DNA of 5,517 nt, taken from contig CALHQK010000102.1 in assembly GCA_938037185.1 (NCBI GenBank), forward strand, positions 1-5,517, read 5' to 3'. The position numbers and the translations under genes were made by a program. This DNA comes from an uncultured Riemerella sp. (GTDB lineage Bacteria; Bacteroidota; Bacteroidia; Flavobacteriales; Weeksellaceae). The notes under the pieces are model-generated. The model was not told the DNA's origin and did not search any database. It worked only from the letters and a program-made list of their open reading frames with translations. This document shows positions 1-5,517 of the stretch, in pieces (position 1 is the first letter of the stretch; every line of letters starts with the position of its first letter).

Positions 1-757
1 CAATAGCAGATGTACCAATTCCTAATGCCGTGTTAATCAAGGCTTCAGAGATACCGATAGATAGAGCTGCAGCATCTGGAGTTCCTCCTCCTGAACCTAA
101 TGCATAAAACGCACCAATCATCCCCATTACGGTACCTAATAACGCTACCAATGTTGCTACTGTCCCTAATGTAGAAAGGATAGACATGTTCTTTTCCATC
201 ATAGGCATCTCTAGAGTCGTAGCCTCTTCAATAGATTTGTTAAGAGCAGCCATTTTTTGTTCTCTGTTCATTGTAGTATCTTTGCTAAGAGCTTTATAAG
301 AAACTAACGCTTCCTTAACAACATTTCCTACAGAACCTCGCTGTCTGTCACATTCTTCTTGAGCTTCGGAAATTTTATTTTCTTTCAACAATTGTCTAAT
401 TTTTAGAACAAAACCTTCAAGATTTCCTGCTCCTTCTGCCTTATTCAAAACAAAGAAACGCTCTAAAGAGAATACCAATACTGTAACAGCAAATGTAATA
501 AGGATTGGTACGATGAACCCTCCCAAATAAACCATTCCAATGACACGCCCAGGCACCAAGTCCTTAGCTTCTATATCATTAAAGGCAACTGACAAACCAG
601 AAAGTCCTTCATTTTTAAAGTTACTAGGATTACCAAAAACAAATAGATAAATACAAATACCTACTACTAATAAAAGTGGTAACACTAAAAATGGGTTAAG
701 ACCTCCTGTTTTTCTTGCAACTACTTGTTGCTCTTGAGTTGAAACATTCATTTCCAT
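1..757 (-). CDS. exbB: MotA/TolQ/ExbB proton-channel family protein (partial, C-terminus beyond left edge)
   Basis: Reading from the ATG at 757-755 gives 252 intact codons that run off the left edge. The protein is an inner-membrane proton-channel subunit of the ExbB/TolQ family. In this family it works with an ExbD/TolR partner to couple the proton motive force to TonB-dependent outer-membrane transport or to Tol function. Visible features are a short polar N-terminus, a hydrophobic helix at about 22-42, a second at about 79-102 ending in SLERFF, a charged cytoplasmic loop at about 103-190, and a third helix at about 192-220. The third helix contains the family signature ATLVALLGTVMGMIGAF (201-217). 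A glycine-rich loop follows, then the start of the last helix (ALINTALGIG, 239-248). A second in-frame ATG lies two codons downstream (751-749), and neither has a Shine-Dalgarno, as is normal for Bacteroidota. The exbD and tonB partners would be expected past the left edge. ExbB versus TolQ cannot be settled from this fragment, so the symbol is tentative. Confidence 0.9.
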   Translation of the reverse strand, partial: MEMNVSTQEQQVVARKTGGLNPFLVLPLLLVVGICIYLFVFGNPSNFKNEGLSGLSVAFNDIEAKDLVPGRVIGMVYLGGFIVPILITFAVTVLVFSLERFFVLNKAEGAGNLEGFVLKIRQLLKENKISEAQEECDRQRGSVGNVVKEALVSYKALSKDTTMNREQKMAALNKSIEEATTLEMPMMEKNMSILSTLGTVATLVALLGTVMGMIGAFYALGSGGGTPDAAALSIGISEALINTALGIGTSAI

Positions 758-819
758 ATTAAACTAAATTATAAATTATTTTTTGATTGTGTAAAGTAAA
801 AATAAAATTTTCTATTATG

Positions 820-827
820 CAAATTTA
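820..827 (-). promoter_or_regulatory. Putative Bacteroidota -7 box for the exbB-family gene
   Basis: The minus strand reads TAAATTTG here, a full match to the Bacteroidota primary-sigma -7 consensus TAnnTTTG, followed by C as is common. It lies about 62 nt upstream of the ATG at 757. I found no TTG at the usual 17-23 nt upstream (the nearest TTG is too close, at 836-834), so the -33 element is weak or absent. In such AT-rich DNA an eight-base match can arise by chance. An inverted-repeat arm (828-838) directly abuts it. Confidence 0.45.
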
Positions 828-877
828 TTTCATCAAAAATTGAAAATTTTATTAAATAATATTTTATTTTGATGAAA
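828..877. repeat. 11-bp perfect inverted repeat upstream of the exbB-family gene
   Basis: The arms TTTCATCAAAA (828-838) and TTTTGATGAAA (867-877) are exact reverse complements separated by 28 nt. The spacer can itself pair partly (843-847 with 861-865). The repeat lies between the leuS stop and the exbB-family start, and its proximal arm touches the -7 box at 820-827. It could be a two-site operator. It could also be a weak stem ending leuS transcription, but only two of the eleven pairs are G-C and no clean U-tract follows on the minus strand, so a terminator role is less likely. Confidence 0.4.
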
Positions 878-891
878 ATCAATGTATAAAA

Positions 892-919
892 TTGAGAATT
901 AAATAACAAAATATCTTTG
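892..919 (+). promoter_or_regulatory. Promoter-like -33/-7 pair pointing antisense into leuS
   Basis: On the plus strand TTG (892-894) is followed after 17 nt by TATCTTTG (912-919). This matches the Bacteroidota pattern TTG-N17-23-TAnnTTTG in both boxes and spacing. Transcription from it would start near 925 and run antisense to the 3' end of leuS. The only plus-strand reading frame there (944-1135) looks like a shadow of leuS, so any product would be a non-coding antisense RNA. The region is very AT-rich, so chance occurrence is a real alternative. Confidence 0.3.
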
Positions 920-933
920 AAATTATAAATAAA

Positions 934-3900
934 TTAAAATACAATGTTAATAATCTTCTTCGGAACCACTATGATTTTCTTTGGTTTAGCTCCGTCCAGC
1001 TGCTGGATTACTTTCTCATCTTTCATTACTATTTCCTCGATTTCCTCTTTAGAAAGCTCAGCAGAAAGAGAAAGTTTGAACCTCATCTTCCCATTAAAAC
1101 TCACTGGATATTCTATTTCATCTTCCACCAAATAAGCCTCATTCAGAGCAGGGAAAGGTGCAAAATCTATACTTTCTGTATTACCAAGAAGACTCCAAAG
1201 CTCCTCACAAACATGCGGTGCGTAAGGCGAAATGAGAACTGCAAGCGGCTCTAAGATAGCTCTTTTATTACATTTTAGTTTTTGTAATTCATTCACGGCT
1301 ATCATAAACTGCGACACAGAAGTATTAAAAGAAAAATTCTCAATATCGTAAATCACCTTTTTAATCAATGTATGCAGAATTTTAAGCTCCTCTTTCGTAG
1401 GTTCTTCCTCTGAAACCGAAAAAGAATCTCCATCAAAATAAAGATTGTAGAACTTCTTAAGGAAGCCATAAACCCCGCTCAAGCCCTGTGTATTCCATGG
1501 TTTAGACTGCTCTAGCGGCCCAAGGAACATTTCATAAAGCCTTAGACAATCAGCTCCGTACTCCTCGCAAATATCATCAGGATTTACTACATTATATTTG
1601 GATTTAGACATTTTTTCCACCTCTCTTTCTGTGATGTATTTTCCGTCTTCCAAGATAAATTCAGCATCCTTAAACTCTGGTCGCCAAGCCTTAAACTTAT
1701 ACAAATCCAGCTCGTCTGAAGTTCCTTTTAATAATGAAACATCTGTATATATAGTTTGACAATCTCCTAAAAATAAAACCTCTTCTAAATCTGCAACAAC
1801 AGGGTTATTTGGATTTAATTCTTTTAATTTTTCATAATAAATTCTTCCCAATTCTTTTAGCTCATTAGGAATTTCTACCTTATTATAATAAAAATCTAAT
1901 CCTCCTTCTTTGAAATCATCTTTTACAGCCAAATCTCCAACTTTTTGTTTATAACTAATTGAAGATAAGGCATATTTTTTTGAAACATATAAATTTTCTG
2001 GAAATTTAATTTCTTTACCATTTTCATTTAAATATGCTTTTATATCTGAAGGGTAATCTGGAAATAATCTAAAAACAAAAGCACTCATTCCCAAAATCAT
2101 CCCTTGGTTTATCATTTTTTGGAAAGGTTCTTCATGGTTGATAAATCCTCTGTCTTTCAGGAACATAGTCCAAAAACGAGAATAAAGCAGATGCCCTGTA
2201 GCATGCTCACTTCCACCGATATACAAATCTACCTGCCCCCAGTAGTCCGATATATTTTTATCACAAAACTCGGCTTCGTTATTTGGGTTCATATATCTTA
2301 AGAAATACCAAGAGCTCCCTGCCCAGCCTGGCATAGTAGACAATTCGAGCGGGAAAATATTTTGATTGTCAATGAGTTCCGTAGACACCACTTTTTGATT
2401 AACCTTATCCCAAGCGAAATTTTTAGCATTCCCCAGCGGCGGGTCTCCATCTTCGGTCGGCAGGTATTTTTCTACTTCTGGCAACTCAAGCGGAAGTGCA
2501 GAAACGGGCAGAGTGTATGGCATTTCGTTTTCATAATAAATAGGAACCGGCTCTCCCCAATATCTTTGGCGTGAGAAAATAGCATCCCTCTGGCGGTAGT
2601 TTATCTTGGATTTTCCTACTTTATGATTTTCCAAATATTCCACAACCGATTTCACTGCTTCATGATAACTACTGCAACCATTTAGAAACTCCGAATTTTG
2701 ATAAACCATACCTTCTTTCTCGGTAAAAGCCTTCTCGGAGATATCTTTGTCAAATATGTTTTTTATCTCAATATCAAAATGTTTCGCAAAAGCAAAGTCT
2801 CTCTCATCCCCCGCAGGAACCGCCATCACAGCGCCTGTTCCGTATCCTGCCAATACATAATCACCAAGCCAAATAGAGACTGTTTCTTTAGTAATAGGAT
2901 GTTCTGCATAAGCCCCCGTGAACACTCCTGAAATAGTTTTCACATCCGCCATTCTGTCTCTTTCGGAGCGTTTGGAAGTGGCTTCTATATAGGCTTCCAC
3001 AGCTTCTTTCTGCTCTGGCGTAGTGATTTTTGAAACCAATTCGTGTTCTGGAGCAAGCGTAACGAAAGTCACCCCAAAAATAGTATCAGGGCGAGTAGTG
3101 AAAACCTCTATGAAATCATCAGAACCTTTAATACCAAATTTCACCAAAGCACCCTCAGATTTTCCTATCCAATTTCTTTGGCTTTCTTTCACCGCTTCTG
3201 ACCAGTCCAGTCTGTCCAGCCCTCTCAAAAGCCTGTCCGAATAAGCTGTAATACGCATAGACCACTGCATCATTTTCTTTTGATAAACAGGGTATCCGCC
3301 ACGCTCTGACTTACCATCTTTTACCTCATCATTGGCAAGAACCGTTCCGAGTGCAGGACACCAGTTTACAGTAGTTTCTGCTCGATAAGCCATTCTGTAG
3401 TTCAATAAAATATCTTGTTTATCAGTCTCAGAAGCGTTTAGCCATTCCTCCGCAGTGAAATTTAGTTCCTCAGACTGCACGGCATCAAGTTTTTCTGTCC
3501 CAAACTTTTCAAAATGAGCTACAAGGGTAGAAATATTCTCTGCTTTGTCCGTAGTCTTATTATACCAAGAGTGAAACAGCTCTATGAATATCCATTGCGT
3601 CCATCTGTAATAGGTTGGATCAGAGGTTCTAATCTCCCTGCTCCAGTCAAAGGAAAAGCCTATTTTTTTAAGCTGCTGTTCGTATCTATTGATATTTTCC
3701 TCAGTGGTCACCGCAGGGTGCTGCCCCGTCTGAATCGCATATTGCTCAGCAGGAAGCCCAAAGCTGTCATAGCCCACAGGATGAAGGACATTGTACCCTT
3801 GGTGTCTTTTGAATCTGGCATAAATATCACTCGCAATATACCCCAGCGGATGCCCCACATGAAGCCCCGCCCCTGATGGATAAGGGAACATATCTAAAAC

Positions 3901-4008
3901 ATAATATTTCGGTTTGCTGCTTTCTGCTGGCTGCTGGCTTTTGAAAGTTTGGTTTTCTTCCCAAAACTTCTGCCATTTCTTTTCTATCTCTTGATGATTG
4001 TAAAACAT
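934..4008 (-). CDS. leuS: Leucyl-tRNA synthetase
   Basis: This 1024-residue cytoplasmic class Ia synthetase attaches leucine to tRNA-Leu using ATP and hydrolyses mischarged tRNA. The catalytic Rossmann fold carries the HIGH-type motif HVGH (50-53) and DSFGLPAEQ (81-89). The CP1 editing domain, about 283-470, contains TTRPDTIFG (304-312) and AVPAGDERD (396-404), where D401 fits the conserved editing aspartate. GSSWYFLRY (564-572) and GGSEHATGHLLYSRFW (598-613) follow, then the KMSKS loop exactly as KMSKS (799-803). The helical anticodon-binding domain spans about 840-960 and a small C-terminal domain closes the protein. The block at about 151-210 before NWCPALGTVLANDE is the Bacteroidota-type insertion. 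The protein is about 80 residues longer than the roughly 940 I recall for Bacteroidota LeuRS. The excess sits at 648-755, just before KMSKS, and is much more AT-rich than the rest. No frameshift or stop interrupts it. The ATG is 7 nt after the upstream gene's stop, which suggests an operon. Confidence 0.98.
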   Translation of the reverse strand: MFYNHQEIEKKWQKFWEENQTFKSQQPAESSKPKYYVLDMFPYPSGAGLHVGHPLGYIASDIYARFKRHQGYNVLHPVGYDSFGLPAEQYAIQTGQHPAVTTEENINRYEQQLKKIGFSFDWSREIRTSDPTYYRWTQWIFIELFHSWYNKTTDKAENISTLVAHFEKFGTEKLDAVQSEELNFTAEEWLNASETDKQDILLNYRMAYRAETTVNWCPALGTVLANDEVKDGKSERGGYPVYQKKMMQWSMRITAYSDRLLRGLDRLDWSEAVKESQRNWIGKSEGALVKFGIKGSDDFIEVFTTRPDTIFGVTFVTLAPEHELVSKITTPEQKEAVEAYIEATSKRSERDRMADVKTISGVFTGAYAEHPITKETVSIWLGDYVLAGYGTGAVMAVPAGDERDFAFAKHFDIEIKNIFDKDISEKAFTEKEGMVYQNSEFLNGCSSYHEAVKSVVEYLENHKVGKSKINYRQRDAIFSRQRYWGEPVPIYYENEMPYTLPVSALPLELPEVEKYLPTEDGDPPLGNAKNFAWDKVNQKVVSTELIDNQNIFPLELSTMPGWAGSSWYFLRYMNPNNEAEFCDKNISDYWGQVDLYIGGSEHATGHLLYSRFWTMFLKDRGFINHEEPFQKMINQGMILGMSAFVFRLFPDYPSDIKAYLNENGKEIKFPENLYVSKKYALSSISYKQKVGDLAVKDDFKEGGLDFYYNKVEIPNELKELGRIYYEKLKELNPNNPVVADLEEVLFLGDCQTIYTDVSLLKGTSDELDLYKFKAWRPEFKDAEFILEDGKYITEREVEKMSKSKYNVVNPDDICEEYGADCLRLYEMFLGPLEQSKPWNTQGLSGVYGFLKKFYNLYFDGDSFSVSEEEPTKEELKILHTLIKKVIYDIENFSFNTSVSQFMIAVNELQKLKCNKRAILEPLAVLISPYAPHVCEELWSLLGNTESIDFAPFPALNEAYLVEDEIEYPVSFNGKMRFKLSLSAELSKEEIEEIVMKDEKVIQQLDGAKPKKIIVVPKKIINIVF
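1716..2095 (-). other. Low-GC in-frame expansion in the leucyl-specific domain region of leuS
   Basis: This segment codes for about residues 639-765 of LeuRS. The extra part lies at about 648-755, between the conserved anchors GMSAFVFR (640-647) and DVSLLKGTSDELD (756-768). A hand count of 1801-2040 gives 55 G+C in 240 (23%), against 111 in 240 (46%) at 3601-3840 in the same gene. Its leucines are almost all TTA or TTG, while CTG and CTC are common in the flanks. I recall a linker of about 23 residues here in Bacteroides LeuRS, against about 108 here. LYVSKK (673-678) and IYTDVS (753-758) resemble the two ends of that short linker, so the extra residues lie between them. The position matches the leucyl-specific domain, which packs near the KMSKS loop. 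I recognise no known domain. The block may be an allele swap from a relative or a lineage-specific expansion. Confidence 0.65.
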
Positions 4009-4015
4009 ATTTCTA

Positions 4016-4453
4016 TTATTTTATTTTTAATGGAAATTTCAGAACATTTCTTTTATTTCCTTCATTATCTTCTTGTGTTTCTGTATAAATTTCACCTGCT
4101 AAAACAACCTCTCCTCTAAATGTGTATTTTCTAGACATCAACTTTTCAAAGAGATATGCTTTTATATCTAATTTTTCTAGATTAGCTAAAGTTTTATTTT
4201 GCATAAAATCAAGTTTTTGATCTCCTTTTAATCCCATTCCAGTATAATGTAAAACCCCATCAATCCATTTATCCTGATATGGGTTTCTATCTTGTGATTG
4301 AGTTTGATCAGACACTAAAACAAGGGTGTTAGTTCTATTACTTTTTCTCATTCCTCCTTGCGGACCACACTTAAATACTGCACATAATTCTTCATTTGAA
4401 AGTTCTTCACCTAATGAAATTTCTGAATACACATCAAATTGTTTTTCCATCAT
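4016..4453 (-). CDS. Stand-alone SRA-like (ScoMcrA-type) modified-DNA-binding domain protein
   Basis: This 145-residue protein resembles the SRA-like domain of ScoMcrA-type HNH restriction endonucleases, which bind modified bases in DNA. Visible motifs, in SRA order, are FKCGPQGGMRKSN (27-39), TNTLVLVSD (41-49), YQDKW (59-63), the core LHYTGMGLKGDQKL (68-81), NKTLA (86-90), LFEKL (101-105) and strand YTFRGEVVLAGE (110-121). The order GxxGG-(N)-LVLVSD-YxD-YTGxG-DQKL-NKTLA parallels that of UHRF1-type SRA domains. The protein ends at FPLKIK, where I recall longer relatives continuing into an HNH nuclease. No HNH, PD-(D/E)xK or helicase motif is present. It may therefore be a reader without a cutter, a regulator, or a remnant of a two-part system. 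Its start is ATG at 4453, with a second ATG directly after and no Shine-Dalgarno. The stop is TAA followed by TAG, 7 nt before leuS, implying co-transcription. It is about 27% G+C by hand count, well below leuS. The family assignment is from remembered motifs; the biological role is unknown. Confidence 0.75.
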   Translation of the reverse strand: MMEKQFDVYSEISLGEELSNEELCAVFKCGPQGGMRKSNRTNTLVLVSDQTQSQDRNPYQDKWIDGVLHYTGMGLKGDQKLDFMQNKTLANLEKLDIKAYLFEKLMSRKYTFRGEVVLAGEIYTETQEDNEGNKRNVLKFPLKIK

Positions 4454-4496
4454 AAGTTTTTTTAGAAAATAAATATTTTTACAATATTATTCTTTC

Positions 4497-4508
4497 GATA
4501 AATTTATC
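4497..4508. repeat. 12-bp perfect palindrome in the leader of the SRA-like gene and leuS
   Basis: GATAAATTTATC is its own reverse complement. It lies about 44 nt upstream of the SRA-like ATG and shortly downstream of the -7-like box at 4526-4533, so it would fall roughly at +12 to +23 of a transcript from that box. A dimeric regulator could bind there, but ten of the twelve bases are A or T, so chance is plausible. Confidence 0.3.
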
Positions 4509-4525
4509 TCAATTTTTATTGGTAG

Positions 4526-4533
4526 CAAATTTA
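4526..4533 (-). promoter_or_regulatory. Putative Bacteroidota -7 box for the SRA-like gene and leuS
   Basis: The minus strand reads TAAATTTG followed by C, matching TAnnTTTG and identical over nine bases to the box upstream of the exbB-family gene. It lies 73 nt upstream of the ATG at 4453 and just downstream of the malic-enzyme terminator, where a new transcription unit is expected. No TTG -33 element was found at the usual spacing; that interval is occupied by the terminator hairpin. Confidence 0.5.
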
Positions 4534-4546
4534 ATATTTTAAAATG

Positions 4547-4575
4547 AAAAAATCCTCCTTTGATAAAGAGGATTT
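4547..4575 (-). terminator. Rho-independent terminator of the malic enzyme gene
   Basis: On the minus strand an 8-bp stem, AAATCCTC (4575-4568) with GAGGATTT (4557-4550), is followed by a run of six T (4552-4547). Three further A-T pairs can form inside with a one-base bulge, leaving a small loop. It begins 19 nt after the malic enzyme stop codon at 4595. It separates that gene from the SRA-like gene and leuS, supporting separate transcription units. Confidence 0.85.
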
Positions 4576-4594
4576 AATTTCTATAAAATTCAAA

Positions 4595-5517
4595 TTATTT
4601 TTTCCTTTTGGAAAGTTGCTTTTCATATTCAGCAAAATCACTGATTGGTTTTCTTGCGACTCCGCTTTCTACGGCTGCTTTGGCAACTGCAGCAGAAACT
4701 TTTGCAAATAGTCTGCTGTCAAGTGGTTTCGGAATGAAATAATCTTTCCCGAAGCTGATTTCAGCCAAATTATAAGCCTGTTTCACAGCTTCCATTGCTG
4801 GTTCTTTCGCTAAATCTGCAATGGCATGAACCGCCGCTATTTTCATCTCTTCATTGATATCGGTCGCCTGCACATCCAGCGCACCACGGAATATGTAGGG
4901 GAATCCCAAAACATTATTCACCTGATTAGGATAGTCACTTCTTCCCGTTGCCATAATCACATCTGGGCGGGTCTGTTTTGCTAAATCATAGTTTATCTCT
5001 GGAATAGGATTTGCCAAGGCGAAAACAATAGGATTTTCTGCCATTTTCGCTAAAATTTCAGGTTTTAAAACATTTCCTTTAGAAAGTCCGATGAAAACAT
5101 CCGCTCCCTCCAAAACTTCATCCAAAGTTTCGGCTTCGGTATTTTGCACAAAATCCAATTTCTCAGGCGTAAGGTTGGTTCTCTTATGGCTGATAACCCC
5201 CTTGCTGTCGCACATTATGATGTTTTCTTTTTTCAAGCCCAGCTCTATGTAAAGTTTAGAACATGCAATAGCCGCCGCACCTGCGCCATTTACCACCATT
5301 TTTATGTCCTCTATCTTTTTTCCTGCTATTTCTAAACCATTGAGCAGTGCCGCTGCGGAGATAATCGCCGTTCCGTGCTGGTCATCATGCATCAGTGGAA
5401 TATCCAGCTCTTCTTTTAGTCTTTTTTCTATATAAAAAGCCTCTGGCGCCTTGATATCTTCCAAATTTATCCCTCCAAAAGTAGGTGCTATCGCCTTCAC
5501 GATTTCCACAAATTTAT
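4595..5517 (-). CDS. Malic enzyme, probably NADP-dependent (partial, N-terminus beyond right edge)
   Basis: The frame is open to the right edge, giving 307 visible codons and ending at TAA. The GTG at 5509 is only an internal valine, because the codons before it continue the conserved stretch KFVEIVKAIAPTFGGINLED. The enzyme oxidatively decarboxylates malate to pyruvate with reduction of NAD(P), linking the TCA cycle to pyruvate and biosynthetic reducing power. The visible part begins near the end of the catalytic domain, with DDQHGTA providing metal and malate contacts. The NAD(P)-binding Rossmann domain follows, with NGAGAAAIA (about residue 90 of the fragment), FALANPIPE, and the family signature ATGRSDYPNQVNNVLGFPYI. 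It ends at KQLSKRKK just after this domain, so it is the short form of about 430 residues without the C-terminal phosphotransacetylase-like domain of MaeB hybrids. The cofactor cannot be read with certainty. A strong terminator follows. Confidence 0.96.
   Translation of the reverse strand, partial: KFVEIVKAIAPTFGGINLEDIKAPEAFYIEKRLKEELDIPLMHDDQHGTAIISAAALLNGLEIAGKKIEDIKMVVNGAGAAAIACSKLYIELGLKKENIIMCDSKGVISHKRTNLTPEKLDFVQNTEAETLDEVLEGADVFIGLSKGNVLKPEILAKMAENPIVFALANPIPEINYDLAKQTRPDVIMATGRSDYPNQVNNVLGFPYIFRGALDVQATDINEEMKIAAVHAIADLAKEPAMEAVKQAYNLAEISFGKDYFIPKPLDSRLFAKVSAAVAKAAVESGVARKPISDFAEYEKQLSKRKK

Noticed and set aside
758..933. Strong rho-independent terminator after leuS
   Set aside because: The only sizeable stem (828-838 with 867-877) has two G-C pairs, a 28-nt loop and no proper U-tract, so I list it only as an inverted repeat.
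1741..2065. Intein or mobile element inside leuS
   Set aside because: The extra segment does not begin with Cys or Ser followed by intein blocks, lacks a terminal His-Asn, is too short, and has no terminal repeats or target duplication that I could see.
944..3876. Several plus-strand open frames of 63-120 codons opposite leuS
   Set aside because: They lie wholly antisense to a clearly conserved synthetase, have no recognisable motifs and no start context, and are explained as shadows of leuS.
934..4008. Frameshift or pseudogene in leuS caused by the AT-rich block
   Set aside because: The frame is continuous from HVGH through KMSKS to the C-terminal domain, with all key motifs intact.
5144..5335. 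Plus-strand open frame of 63 codons opposite the malic enzyme
   Set aside because: It is antisense to a conserved gene and shows no family features.
5507..5509. GTG as a start codon of the malic enzyme
   Set aside because: The frame stays open upstream to the window edge and the residues around it are internal conserved sequence, so this is a valine codon in a truncated gene.

Overview
The window looks like a chromosomal segment of a Bacteroidota bacterium, probably class Flavobacteriia and plausibly Weeksellaceae (the Riemerella/Chryseobacterium group). Four observations point there. The DNA is AT-rich. No start codon has a Shine-Dalgarno sequence. Promoter-like boxes follow the Bacteroidota TAnnTTTG form. 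The leucyl-tRNA synthetase carries the extra block between its catalytic and editing parts that I recall from Bacteroidota enzymes. The genus is an inference from memory, not from a search.

All four genes lie on the minus strand, so the transcription order runs from high to low coordinates. (1) 5517-4595: the C-terminal 307 codons of a malic enzyme, open at the right edge, followed by a clear rho-independent terminator. (2) 4453-4016: a 145-residue protein whose motifs match the SRA fold of ScoMcrA-type modified-DNA readers, with no nuclease domain attached. (3) 4008-934: leuS, complete, only 7 nt after gene 2 and so probably co-transcribed with it. (4) 757-1: the N-terminal 252 codons of a MotA/TolQ/ExbB proton-channel protein, cut by the left edge and preceded by a 176-nt AT-rich intergenic region with its own promoter-like box.

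Most of the window is housekeeping: central carbon metabolism, translation and energisation of the cell envelope. Two tracts stand out by composition. A hand count gives about 27% G+C over 240 nt of the SRA-like gene. It gives about 23% over 240 nt inside leuS (block roughly 1716-2095), against about 46% in a 240-nt sample near the leuS 5' end and about 42% in exbB. The leuS block codes for an in-frame expansion just before the KMSKS loop, in the position of the leucyl-specific domain. These two tracts, a stand-alone modified-base reader fused transcriptionally to leuS and a mosaic-looking leuS domain, are the most interesting features here. No tRNA, rRNA, CRISPR array or insertion sequence was seen.
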